Source of the DNA: an uncultured Helicobacteraceae bacterium
GTDB taxonomy: Bacteria; Campylobacterota; Campylobacteria; Campylobacterales; Helicobacteraceae
Direction of reading: 5' to 3'
Assembly (NCBI GenBank): GCA_910578285.1
Contig: CAJTQL010000003.1
Span: 165,703 to 229,702, forward strand
Length of the DNA: 64,000 nucleotides
Shown here: positions 26,355-34,734 of the stretch, piece after piece
Numbering within the stretch: the stretch's first letter is position 1
How the letters are laid out: the number at the start of each line of letters is the position of its first letter
Made by a program: the position numbers and the translations under genes
The notes under the pieces: model-generated
Seen by the model: only the letters and a program-made list of their open reading frames with translations
What the model was told of the DNA's origin: nothing
Database searches by the model: none

Positions 26355-27661
26355 TGTGGCAAAACAAGACGGCGCAGCGCTGTTATCAAGCAATCAATCT
26401 CGGCTTTTGTGTGCGTGTAGTGCAGGCTCGCACGTACCCAGCCGTGTTTGTATGCGGGGACAAAGTCCAAATCGTCCATGTGCAGCAAATCATGCGCATA
26501 GGGTCCAGCACAGCTGCAACCAGCGCGCGTGTCGATATGAAATCGCTTGGCGAGCAAGAAGCTTACATAATGCGGCGAGAGATTGTTGAGATTGAACGCA
26601 AAAATGCTGATTCTAGGGACATCGAGATTGCCATAAAGCGTGATCTCGGCGAAGTCATGCACGGCATGCAAGAAATATTGCATAAGCTCATTTTCGCGCG
26701 CCGCAATCCATGTGCGTGAAATTTCTTCGCGCAGACAATAGGCAAGGGCAGCGCGCAAAAGCTGCAATATGGGCGGTGTGCCCGATTCTTCGCGCGTTTC
26801 GATGTCGTCCAAATAATATTGCGCATTTCGTGAGACATATGCAACACTTCCGCCGCCTGCAAAGCTCGGCGGCAAGGAGCAATCAATGAGATTGCGGCGC
26901 ATAGCAAGAAGTCCACAGCTTCCAGGTCCGCCTAGAAGTTTGTGTGGTGCGAAAAATGCCACATCAAACAGCTCGCATGGAATATTGAGATGAGGTGAGC
27001 TGCTCGCCATATCGAGCGCCACGATTCCTCCATAGCGGCGCACAAGAGTGCTGAATCGAGCGCAATCAAGCAAGATACCGCTGACATTAGATGCGCTCGC
27101 AAACGAGGCGATGATTTCGCGTCCATTGTTGGCGTGCAACACCGATTCGAGCGCATTCAAATCAACCAAACCACGATTGTTGAGCGGAATCCGCACCACT
27201 TCGCACAACCCCTCACGAAAGCTTAGTTCATTGCTGTGATGTTCCATTGCCCCGACAATCACGAGCGGAAGCTGACTTTTGTCGGGCTTTGCAATGCGCA
27301 AAAGCGCGCGTGGTGGGACATAGATTCCAAGCAACTCTTGAAATTTTTGAATCGCCCCACTCGCGCCACAGCCTGTGGCAATCAGCGCAAAGTCGGCGTT
27401 CAGCTCGAGCGCGTCTTTAATTTTTTGCTTGGCAACCTGATAGAGGTTTTCCATTTTTTGTGCATAAAGATTTGAATCAGAATGTGTGTTGGCGTAAAAG
27501 GGCAATAGTTTTTGCAAACGCCTTTCTATGGGCGCAAAGCCAAGCCCTGAAGCTGTCCAATCGAAATAAAGGCGGTTTTTGGGGCGCAATGTTTGCGCGC
27601 GCAATTGCGCCTTTGGCTCGTCCTCTTGCAACAAAGGCGCAAAAAATTTTTCGGCTTCCAA
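26351..27661 (-). CDS. Class V aminotransferase / cysteine desulfurase-like protein
   Basis: A 436-residue PLP enzyme of the NifS/CsdA fold. The PLP lysine is in FFAPHKLLGGPGSCGLL, and cofactor residues include ATGCGASGAIQKF, GAMEHHSNELSFRE and VALDMASSSPHLN. The presumed catalytic loop reads HIDTRAGCSCAGPYAH, with two cysteines, in the position of the desulfurase active-site Cys. It starts 4 bases after the cysK stop, so the two form an operon. Together they may handle sulfur transfer from cysteine, but selenocysteine lyase or another activity is equally possible. It ends tail to tail with the helicase, sharing 4 bases. Confidence 0.85.
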   Translation of the reverse strand: MEAEKFFAPLLQEDEPKAQLRAQTLRPKNRLYFDWTASGLGFAPIERRLQKLLPFYANTHSDSNLYAQKMENLYQVAKQKIKDALELNADFALIATGCGASGAIQKFQELLGIYVPPRALLRIAKPDKSQLPLVIVGAMEHHSNELSFREGLCEVVRIPLNNRGLVDLNALESVLHANNGREIIASFASASNVSGILLDCARFSTLVRRYGGIVALDMASSSPHLNIPCELFDVAFFAPHKLLGGPGSCGLLAMRRNLIDCSLPPSFAGGGSVAYVSRNAQYYLDDIETREESGTPPILQLLRAALAYCLREEISRTWIAARENELMQYFLHAVHDFAEITLYGNLDVPRISIFAFNLNNLSPHYVSFLLAKRFHIDTRAGCSCAGPYAHDLLHMDDLDFVPAYKHGWVRASLHYTHTKAEIDCLITALRRLVLPH

Positions 27662-27665
27662 TGTT

Positions 27666-28580
27666 TTAGCTGTATAAATCTGTACTCAAATATCTTTCGC
27701 CTGTGTCGCACAAAATCGTTACAATGTTGCGGTTATTATAACGTTTGCCTAGCTCAATGGCGCTCCAAACATTAGCACCTGATGAGATTCCGACAAGCAA
27801 ACCTTCTTCTTTCGCAAGACGTTGCGAGGTTGCGTAGGCATCTGCCGAAGCAACTTTTATGACTTCATCATAGAAAGATGGATTCACAATCCCCGGAATA
27901 AAGCCTGCACCAATGCCTTGAATCTTGTGAGGCGAGGGCGAGCCACCAGAAAGCACAGGAGAATCGGCGGGCTCAACGGCGACAAGCTTGATGTTTGGAT
28001 TCTTGCCCTTAAAGACTGTACCACAACCCATAAGCGTTCCGCCTGTGCCAACTCCTGCAGCAAAGATGTCGATTCGTCCTTCCATGTCGCTCCAAATTTC
28101 AAGCGCGGTTGTTTCGCGGTGAATCTTGGGGTTAGCAGGGTTTTCAAATTGTTGCAAAATTACAGAATGTGGAATCTCTTTTGCGAGTTCCTCTGCCATT
28201 TGTACAGCGCCTTTCATACCCTTCTCTGGTGGTGTGAGTTCGAGCCGCGCACCGAGTGCAACGAGCAGTTTACGACGTTCCAAGCTCATCGAGCTTGGCA
28301 TCGTCAAGATGAGCTGGATTCCAAGCGATGCGCACATCGCGGCAAGCCCAATGCCTGTATTACCACTTGTGGGTTCAATGATGATGCTTTGGCGCGTGAT
28401 TCTGCCACTCTCTAGTCCATCGCGAATCATTCCAAGCGCGATTCTGTCTTTGACAGAGCTTGTTGGGTTCATAAACTCGCATTTTGCAAAGATGTTTGCT
28501 CCACTCTCTTTCGAGGCAAAATTAAGGCGAATGATGGGTGTGTTGCCAATCAATTCTTGATAGCTATTTGCTACTTTCAT
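27666..28580 (-). CDS. cysK: Cysteine synthase A
   Basis: A 304-residue O-acetylserine sulfhydrylase. The PLP lysine is in NPTSSVKDRIALG, the phosphate/substrate loop is EPTSGNTGIGLA, and VGTGGTLMGCG and GISSGANVW follow, all canonical. The ATG at 28580 has AAGGAGTACT directly upstream; an open extension of seven codons has no ribosome site. Some Helicobacter CysK enzymes belong to a reverse transsulfuration route and use O-phosphoserine; sequence alone does not separate these. Confidence 0.94.
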   Translation of the reverse strand: MKVANSYQELIGNTPIIRLNFASKESGANIFAKCEFMNPTSSVKDRIALGMIRDGLESGRITRQSIIIEPTSGNTGIGLAAMCASLGIQLILTMPSSMSLERRKLLVALGARLELTPPEKGMKGAVQMAEELAKEIPHSVILQQFENPANPKIHRETTALEIWSDMEGRIDIFAAGVGTGGTLMGCGTVFKGKNPNIKLVAVEPADSPVLSGGSPSPHKIQGIGAGFIPGIVNPSFYDEVIKVASADAYATSQRLAKEEGLLVGISSGANVWSAIELGKRYNNRNIVTILCDTGERYLSTDLYS

Positions 28581-28788
28581 AGTACTCCTTTTGGTTATCA
28601 AACGATAGTGTGTAGATTCTACAATATCTTTGTTTCTTTGTCAAGCAAGTTTTTTTATTCATTATTAAATTTATAATTTAACTAATAAGGCTTAAAATAG
28701 TGATTTTATTAGATTTTTTAGATAAAGGATACTATTTTTTCTGCTTTTATGGACAAGATGATGATTTGGAAAAACTGCCTAGAAGTGC

Positions 28789-28827
28789 TACAATATGCAC
28801 ACAAAAGATACTAAAAATCATAAGGAG
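28789..28827 (+). promoter_or_regulatory. acnB promoter and ribosome binding site
   Basis: The -10 TACAAT (28789-28794) is in GTGCTACAATATG, and AAGGAG (28822-28827) lies six bases before the ATG. Upstream of it, 28602-28780 is very A/T-rich and holds nothing else that I can name. Confidence 0.55.
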
Positions 28828-28832
28828 TCATT

Positions 28833-31379
28833 ATGGACTTTTTTTCCACCTATAATCAGCAAGTGAGCGAGCGCGCCGCGCAGAATGTCCCACCATTGCC
28901 GCTTGACGCTACACAAACTGCTGAAGTCATCAGATTGCTTTTGACAAACGATAGCCGCAGCAAAGAACTCAAAGAATTGTTGAGCGAACGCGTTTCACCC
29001 GGTGTTGATGAATCTGCAAAAGTCAAGGCTGATTTTCTCGATTCGCTTGCTCAAGGCAAGCAGTCATGTCAGGCAATCAACCCCAAAGAGGCGATTAGGT
29101 TGCTTGGCACAATGCTAGGGGGCTATAATATCGCCCCGCTCATTGGTGCGCTCAAACTCGCACCCGAGCTTGCACAAGTCGCAGCTGATGCGCTCAAGAA
29201 AACCTTGCTTGTCTATGACGCATTTGGCGAGATTGTCGAGCTTGCAAAAAGCAATCAATATGCGCAAGAAATCTTGCAGAGCTGGGCAAAGGCAGAATGG
29301 TTCACAAGCCGACCCAAAGTGCCTGAAAAGCTTACGCTCACGGTGTTTAAGATTGATGGCGAAACAAATACAGATGACCTCTCGCCCGCAGGCGATGCTT
29401 TCACACGAAGCGATATTCCGCTCCATGCACAAGCCATGCTCAAAAGCCGCACACAAAATGCGCTAGGACGCATTGAAGAACTCAAGAAAAAGGGTAATCC
29501 GCTTGTATATGTTGGTGATGTTGTGGGTACAGGGAGCTCGCGCAAATCCGCATGCAATTCGCTTGTTTGGCATATTGGAGAGGCGATTCCTCATATCCCC
29601 AATAAAAAGAGTGGCGGTATCGTGATTGGCGGTGTGATTGCCCCAATCTTTTTCAACACATGCGAAGATAGCGGTTGTTTGCCACTTCGTGCTGATGTGA
29701 GCGCGCTCAATGAGGGCGATGTGATTGATGTGTATCCCTACAAAGGCGAGATTCACAAAAATGGCGCTGTCGTAAGCAAATTCGAACTTTCTCCCAATAC
29801 ACTTGCTGATGAGATTCGCGCAGGTGGACGTATCAATCTCATCATCGGACGTGGGCTCACAGCAAAAGCGCAAGAAGCAACTGGGGTAAAAGACGATAGT
29901 ATTTTTGCTAAACCCACAAACCCAACCACGCAGCCTAAGGGCTATTCGCTTGCACAAAAAATGGTCGGCAGGGCATGTGGCGTTGCTGGAATCGCTCCGG
30001 GTACATATTGCGAGCCCATCGCCACAACTGTGGGCAGCCAAGACACCACAGGACCAATGACGCGAGACGAAATCAAAGAGCTTGCTTCGCTTGGCTTTAG
30101 CGCGGATTTTGTGTTGCAGAGTTTCTGCCATACGGCTGCATACCCTAAACCTGCTGATGTCAAGAATCATGCAACATTACCCACATTCATGAGCTCTCGT
30201 GGTGGTGTGTCGTTGCGCCCGGGCGATGGTGTGATTCACTCATGGCTTAATCGCATGGTGTTGCCCGATACTGTCGGCACAGGCGGCGATTCGCATACAC
30301 GATTTCCGATTGGAATCAGCTTCCCTGCTGGAAGTGGGCTTGTTGCTTTTGCTGCTGTTACAGGTTCTATGCCACTCGATATGCCTGAATCTGTGCTTGT
30401 GCGTTTTAGCGGCAAACTCCAACCCGGAATCACTTTGCGTGACTTGGTCAATGCAATTCCGTATTATGCGATTAAGCAAGGTTTGCTCACGGTGGAGAAA
30501 AAGGGCAAGAAAAATATCTTTAATGGCAAGATTCTCGAAATCGAGGGCTTGCCTGACCTTAAGGTTGAGCAAGCATTTGAATTGAGTGATGCGAGCGCTG
30601 AACGTAGCGCAGCAGCCTGCACTGTGGCACTCAATAAAGAACCCATCATCGAATATCTCAAATCCAATATCGCGCTCATCAACGCAATGATTGCAGCAGG
30701 CTATCAAGATGCAAAAACGCTTGCACGACGTGCGCAGAAAATGCAAGATTGGATTGATAAACCCGAATTGCTCGTTGCCGACAAAGACGCTGAATACGCT
30801 GCTGTGATTGAGATTAATCTCAATGAGATTACCGAGCCTATTTTGGCTTGCCCCAACGACCCTGACGATGTTGCGACATTGAGCGAGATTCTAAACGACA
30901 GCAATCGTCCGAAAAAGATTGACGAAGTATTTGTTGGAAGTTGTATGACAAATATTGGGCACTATCGTGCGCTTGGTGAAGTTTTGAGAGATGAAGGAAT
31001 GGTGCCCACGACACTATGGGTAGCACCTCCTACAAAAATGGACGCAAAAATGCTTGTTGATGAAGGCTATTATGCGCTTTTTGGAGCAGCAGGAGCGCGC
31101 ATTGAAATTCCGGGTTGCAGCTTGTGTATGGGTAATCAGGCTCGGGTGCGTGATAACACAGTGGTGTTTTCCACCTCAACGCGCAATTTCGATAACCGCA
31201 TGGGTAAAGGTGCAAAGGTCTACTTGGGCAGTGCAGAGCTCGGCGCTTTGTGTGCAATCTTGGGCAAGATTCCAACCAAAGAGGAATATCTTTCGCTCAT
31301 TCCCAAAAAGATTGAAGGCAAAGGTGAGCAAATCTATCGCTATTTGAATTTTAATCTGATTGAATCATATAGCCTCTAG
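28833..31379 (+). CDS. acnB: Aconitate hydratase B
   Basis: An 848-residue bifunctional aconitase of the B type: a HEAT-like N-terminal domain (1-160), the swivel domain placed before the catalytic domains (GDVVGTGSSRKSACNSL, about residue 230), then the 4Fe-4S domains. Cluster cysteines are visible in FVGSCMTNIGH and PGCSLCMGNQARV. It converts citrate to isocitrate in the TCA cycle. AcnB apo-protein can bind RNA as an iron sensor in some bacteria, including Helicobacter by published work, but nothing here tests that. It is single-gene, with its own promoter and a hairpin terminator downstream. Confidence 0.97.
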   Translation: MDFFSTYNQQVSERAAQNVPPLPLDATQTAEVIRLLLTNDSRSKELKELLSERVSPGVDESAKVKADFLDSLAQGKQSCQAINPKEAIRLLGTMLGGYNIAPLIGALKLAPELAQVAADALKKTLLVYDAFGEIVELAKSNQYAQEILQSWAKAEWFTSRPKVPEKLTLTVFKIDGETNTDDLSPAGDAFTRSDIPLHAQAMLKSRTQNALGRIEELKKKGNPLVYVGDVVGTGSSRKSACNSLVWHIGEAIPHIPNKKSGGIVIGGVIAPIFFNTCEDSGCLPLRADVSALNEGDVIDVYPYKGEIHKNGAVVSKFELSPNTLADEIRAGGRINLIIGRGLTAKAQEATGVKDDSIFAKPTNPTTQPKGYSLAQKMVGRACGVAGIAPGTYCEPIATTVGSQDTTGPMTRDEIKELASLGFSADFVLQSFCHTAAYPKPADVKNHATLPTFMSSRGGVSLRPGDGVIHSWLNRMVLPDTVGTGGDSHTRFPIGISFPAGSGLVAFAAVTGSMPLDMPESVLVRFSGKLQPGITLRDLVNAIPYYAIKQGLLTVEKKGKKNIFNGKILEIEGLPDLKVEQAFELSDASAERSAAACTVALNKEPIIEYLKSNIALINAMIAAGYQDAKTLARRAQKMQDWIDKPELLVADKDAEYAAVIEINLNEITEPILACPNDPDDVATLSEILNDSNRPKKIDEVFVGSCMTNIGHYRALGEVLRDEGMVPTTLWVAPPTKMDAKMLVDEGYYALFGAAGARIEIPGCSLCMGNQARVRDNTVVFSTSTRNFDNRMGKGAKVYLGSAELGALCAILGKIPTKEEYLSLIPKKIEGKGEQIYRYLNFNLIESYSL

Positions 31380-31386
31380 TCTCTTT

Positions 31387-31402
31387 CCCGCCTCACGGCG
31401 GG
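31387..31402. terminator. Hairpin between acnB and the M48 gene (works both ways)
   Basis: CCCGCC-TCAC-GGCGGG is a perfect 6-bp GC stem, 8 bases after the acnB stop and 9 before the end of the convergent M48 gene. The flanking U-tracts are poor (CTCTTT on one side). Confidence 0.65.
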
Positions 31403-31410
31403 GATGATTG

Positions 31411-32160
31411 CTAGCGCGATTTTTGTTTGATGAGGCTTTGGAGCTGCGCGATTCGCTTTGAATCGCTCGGGTGAGTTGAGAAAAAGTCAAAATCCGAGCT
31501 TCGATTAGACGCTGCCATTTTTTGCCAGAATCGTGGTGCTGCTTGTGGGTTGTAGCCCGCTTTTATCATGATCTCGAGTCCTGCTTTGTCGGCTTCAAGT
31601 TCTCTGTCGCGTCCATAGGGGAGCATGACACCATATTGACTCACAACTGAATATACCCCGCTCACAAGCGGCGCATAATCGGGCGCAAAATTTGCTGCAA
31701 GCGTGCTTGTGAGCTGTTGTCCCATATCAGAGACTTGTGCCATGCTCATACGTTCTGCTCCGTGTCGCAAAATCGCATGCGCGATTTCATGTCCCATAAT
31801 CGTGGCGAGATCATCGTCATTGCTGACAAAAGGCAAAATCCCTGTATAGACAAAGACCTTGCCTGTTGGCAAACAAAAGGCATTGACGCTTTTATCCTCG
31901 ATGACATAAAATTCCCACTCAAAATCAGGTTGGTTTGCCGCTTTGGCAATCTTTTGCCCCACACGCGTAACCTGCGCAATCGCTTTTTTGTTTGTGCTCA
32001 ATGTGGCTTGTTGCAGAATCTCATCGCGCCCACTCTCGCCAATTTGGCGCTCTTGTTCTGGTGTGAGCAACATGAGCTGCGAGCGCCCATAGGTTTGCGT
32101 ACAAGCACTCAACAAAAAGACGAGCAATGCCGCAAGGCTCGTTTGAAACCAATATTGCAT
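31411..32160 (-). CDS. M48-family zinc metalloprotease lipoprotein
   Basis: A 249-residue protein with a lipobox (FLLSAC, Cys20) and an M48 domain with HEIAH (His124, Glu125, His128) and the downstream Glu in ELEADKAGLEIM. It is similar to LoiP/YcaL/BepA-type outer-membrane-linked proteases that clear misfolded envelope proteins, here without TPR repeats. Two ATGs are close (32166 and 32160); the second stands seven bases after AAGGA and is preferred. It is followed upstream by yciI and hemD on the same strand, with small gaps. Confidence 0.9.
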   Translation of the reverse strand: MQYWFQTSLAALLVFLLSACTQTYGRSQLMLLTPEQERQIGESGRDEILQQATLSTNKKAIAQVTRVGQKIAKAANQPDFEWEFYVIEDKSVNAFCLPTGKVFVYTGILPFVSNDDDLATIMGHEIAHAILRHGAERMSMAQVSDMGQQLTSTLAANFAPDYAPLVSGVYSVVSQYGVMLPYGRDRELEADKAGLEIMIKAGYNPQAAPRFWQKMAASNRSSDFDFFSTHPSDSKRIAQLQSLIKQKSR

Positions 32161-32176
32161 TTGCATTCCTTTTTGT

Positions 32177-32476
32177 TTATGACTGCAAAAATGATTTGAG
32201 CAATGTGCTATGTAGAACGGGCGTGAATTCGAGAATCTCATAACGTGCGAGATTCTGTTGCACAAATGGGTCTTGTTTACTAAAGCTTTCTGCAGCGGCT
32301 CTGTTAGCAAATTTGCCGATAATCACGCCCCCTTCGCGCGGAGTGCGCGGACCTGAAGCGAGCAAAAAACCTTTGTCATAGCCTGCTTGCAAATAGCTAC
32401 GATGCGCGGCGAGGTTTGCCTCGATGTCCTCAAGCGGCGCTGTGTATTGAACGAGTAGGACAAAAAGATGACTCAT
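32177..32476 (-). CDS. YciI-like protein
   Basis: A 99-residue ferredoxin-like protein. The family His and Asp residues fall in ANLAAHRSYLQAGYDKG, then LLASGPRTPREGGVIIG, and DPFVQQNLARYEILEF, the usual YciI pattern. The biochemical role of most members is unknown (some are hydrolases or dehalogenases). The start at 32476 (MSHLFVLLVQY) fits the family; an open frame 28 codons longer runs back toward hemD and is not used. Confidence 0.88.
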   Translation of the reverse strand: MSHLFVLLVQYTAPLEDIEANLAAHRSYLQAGYDKGFLLASGPRTPREGGVIIGKFANRAAAESFSKQDPFVQQNLARYEILEFTPVLHSTLLKSFLQS

Positions 32477-32534
32477 GATGTATTCCTTGATGTTGGTTTG
32501 ATACTCCGATTCTAACATATTTTGCATGGCTGCT

Positions 32535-33236
32535 TTATGTCTTTGTGAGTTTTTTAGCAAGAGTTACACATGCTTGAAAGCTCGGTTTGGGTGCAATCTG
32601 TGCATTTTGTTGTGCTTCTTGACTTAGGCTTGCAAAGGTGCTTTTGCCAATCGCAATTGCGTGGTAGCTAGGCTGCCAACCAAAGCGCAAGACAAAATTT
32701 TTGTAGCTCGAAGGCGCACCAAAAATAATGATGGAATCATGCGGTGGTGGCGCGAAGTTTTGCGGATTTGGTATGCTTTCATAGACAACAATCTCGTTTG
32801 CAGCAATCCCCTCATTGCGCAATATCCCGACAATATCGCGAAAGCTTTCGCGCGCCTTGCAATACAGAATCGGTTGCGCTGGTTTCGCGGCGCATATCAG
32901 CGCAGCGAGGCAATCTCCCGTTGCGTTTTCGGGCATTCCGAGCACGATTCCTCCCGCTTTCACAAACGCGTGGCGCGTGCTCTTGCCCACAACAAATCCC
33001 CGCTTGCCCCGCAACGAAATGCCCGCATTTTGCAAGGCAAACACGGCATTTTGTGAGCTGAACACAAGTGTAAATTTTTCTAGTGCGCTGTCTAGTGTAT
33101 TCTCGCTTGCTAAAGCATCGCCAAGCGCGCTGCGCCATTGTGCAAAATCAGGTTGCAAAAAGACGATTTGTAGTAATGGAAGAGTGATAACCCCTTCAAA
33201 TTGGGCAACTCCGATGAGGTAGATGGCGCGTTGCAT
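32535..33236 (-). CDS. hemD: Uroporphyrinogen-III synthase
   Basis: A 233-residue protein with the two-lobed HemD fold: the first lobe has FTLVFSSQNAVFAL, and the second DSIIIFGAPSSYKNF with AIGKSTFASL. HemD sequences are poorly conserved, but these two S-(S/A)-x-(A/S) loops and the length fit well. It closes the tetrapyrrole ring in heme synthesis. The ATG at 33236 follows AAGGAATAC. The other hem genes are not nearby. Confidence 0.83.
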   Translation of the reverse strand: MQRAIYLIGVAQFEGVITLPLLQIVFLQPDFAQWRSALGDALASENTLDSALEKFTLVFSSQNAVFALQNAGISLRGKRGFVVGKSTRHAFVKAGGIVLGMPENATGDCLAALICAAKPAQPILYCKARESFRDIVGILRNEGIAANEIVVYESIPNPQNFAPPPHDSIIIFGAPSSYKNFVLRFGWQPSYHAIAIGKSTFASLSQEAQQNAQIAPKPSFQACVTLAKKLTKT

Positions 33237-33346
33237 TGTATTCCTTTGTGTCGCCATGTGCATTTGTGGTACTATGGCAATGTTTTTAATGATAGCTTAA
33301 CATTTTTTTGGGCATAATGAGACAATCTTTCGTGAGGAGAATGGCT

Positions 33347-34030
33347 ATGTTAGATAGGGTGTTTAGTATTGCGGGGCTGATTTCGCATGACAAAAGCTTT
33401 GAAATTGGGTTCTACACTGTGTTGGTTGCGGTTATCGCGCTTCTTTTGGCGCGCGCGGCAACAAGCCGACTGCAAACGGTTCCCGGACCGATGCAGAACT
33501 TTTTTGAGACATTGCTTGGTGGAATCATCAGCACGGCAAAAGAGGCAATTGGTGAAGAAAAAGCGCGACATTATCTCCCGCTTACAGCGACTTTGGCAAT
33601 TCTGATTTGTATCGCAAACTTGCTTGGAATCATTCCGGGATTCGAGGCGCCAACGTCGAATATCAACTTCACACTAACGCTCGCACTGATTGTTTTTGTG
33701 TATTACAATTATGAAGGAATCCGCACATTTGGTGTCGCACGCTATTTTGCGCATTTTGCGGGTCCGCTTCCCATTCTAGCGCCGTTTATGTTTGTGATTG
33801 AAATCATCTCACATTGCTCACGCGTGATTTCGCTCTCGTTCCGTTTGTTTGGGAATATCAAGGGCGATGATATGTTCTTGATTGTGATGCTATTCCTTGC
33901 GCCTTGGTTTGCGCCTCTGCCTGCCTATTTGATTCTAACCTTTATGGCATTCTTGCAGGCATTTATCTTTATGATTTTGACATATGTTTTTCTTGCAGGC
34001 GCTGTGCTTGTTTCTGAAGAGGGGCATTAG
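33347..34030 (+). CDS. atpB: F1F0 ATP synthase subunit a
   Basis: A 227-residue membrane protein with five or six helices. The conserved proton-path arginine is in SLSFRLFGNIKGDDM, and FMAFLQAFIFMILTYVFLAGA is the C-terminal half-channel helix. The ATG at 33347 stands seven bases after AGGAG and gives the usual Helicobacter length; ATG 33341 is too close to the ribosome site. The gene is away from the other atp genes, as is normal in Campylobacterota. Confidence 0.96.
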   Translation: MLDRVFSIAGLISHDKSFEIGFYTVLVAVIALLLARAATSRLQTVPGPMQNFFETLLGGIISTAKEAIGEEKARHYLPLTATLAILICIANLLGIIPGFEAPTSNINFTLTLALIVFVYYNYEGIRTFGVARYFAHFAGPLPILAPFMFVIEIISHCSRVISLSFRLFGNIKGDDMFLIVMLFLAPWFAPLPAYLILTFMAFLQAFIFMILTYVFLAGAVLVSEEGH

Positions 34031-34035
34031 AAATT

Positions 34036-34602
34036 TTGAGCAAGGCGCTCAAAGCCTATCTCATCACCTCGCCTACCTATTATCCACCCGAGTGTGGTGC
34101 ATTTACGCGCGCTTTTACGCGCGCTTTGGTGGTGCATCGTCCGTATGCTGCCCTGTTGCGTGGATATGCAGAATCGGCAGACTATGAGCAAATCGCGCAT
34201 GCGTTTGTAGCGCTATGTCGCGAGTTTGCTTGTTTGCCTTATGTGAGTGCTGATGTTGCTCTAGCACGTAATCTTGGAATCGGCGTGCATTTGCGCGCTC
34301 ATCAGCGTGATTCTATCGCATTGCTCGCAAAAGAGCGGCATGTTTTTTATAGTGCGCATAGCCTCAATGACATGCTGCTTGCGCAGGAGCAGGGCGCGCA
34401 TGCAATGACGATTAGCCCTATTTTCCCCACGCCGAACAAACCCCCTCCGCTCGGGCTTACAAAACTACAAGAAATCATGCGTACTTATTCATTTCGGGCT
34501 GATGTTTTTGCGTTGGGAGGCATTATTAGCACAAAACATTGTGAATCTTTAAGAAATTCTGGTGTTACAGGTTTTGCAAGCATACGTTACTTTATCACTT
34601 AG
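34036..34602 (+). CDS. Thiamine-phosphate synthase/TenI-like protein
   Basis: A 188-residue TIM-barrel protein with a TTG start five bases after the atpB stop. ThiE/TenI features are AYLITSP at the N-terminus, GVHLRAHQRD, FYSAHSLNDMLLAQEQGAHAMTISPIFPTPNKPPPLG (the phosphate and pyrophosphate strand with its SP-F-T motif), and VFALGGI near the end. In true ThiE the motif reads GP-x-FPT-x-TK; here SPIFPTPNK, closer to TenI and to epsilon-type orphan members. It could be a thiazole tautomerase or an uncharacterised relative. Confidence 0.75.
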   Translation: MSKALKAYLITSPTYYPPECGAFTRAFTRALVVHRPYAALLRGYAESADYEQIAHAFVALCREFACLPYVSADVALARNLGIGVHLRAHQRDSIALLAKERHVFYSAHSLNDMLLAQEQGAHAMTISPIFPTPNKPPPLGLTKLQEIMRTYSFRADVFALGGIISTKHCESLRNSGVTGFASIRYFIT

Positions 34603-34611
34603 CGCATTTGT

Positions 34612-34628
34612 ATAGAGATAATCTCTAT
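34612..34628. promoter_or_regulatory. Perfect palindrome before the cytochrome c peroxidase gene
   Basis: ATAGAGAT-A-ATCTCTAT is symmetrical, with eight-base arms and a single central base, shortly followed by CATTAAC. It lies about 65 bases upstream of the likely -10 (TAGAAT, 34692-34697). The pattern is loosely like Fur/PerR sites (alternating GAT/ATC), but it is not a match I can prove. Confidence 0.4.
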
Positions 34629-34691
34629 CATTAACAATTTTTATTCCATGCTATTTTTTCTTTGTTGCATTCTTTTTGTTATTTTTTTGTG

Positions 34692-34697
34692 TTAGAA
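34692..34697 (+). promoter_or_regulatory. Candidate -10 of the cytochrome c peroxidase gene
   Basis: TAGAAT in TTTGTGTTAGAATCAC, 38 bases before the GTG start, behind a T-rich stretch typical of Helicobacter promoters. Confidence 0.5.
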
Positions 34698-34734
34698 TCA
34701 CTTGTTTAGATTTATCACCCCAAAGGAGGTTCTA

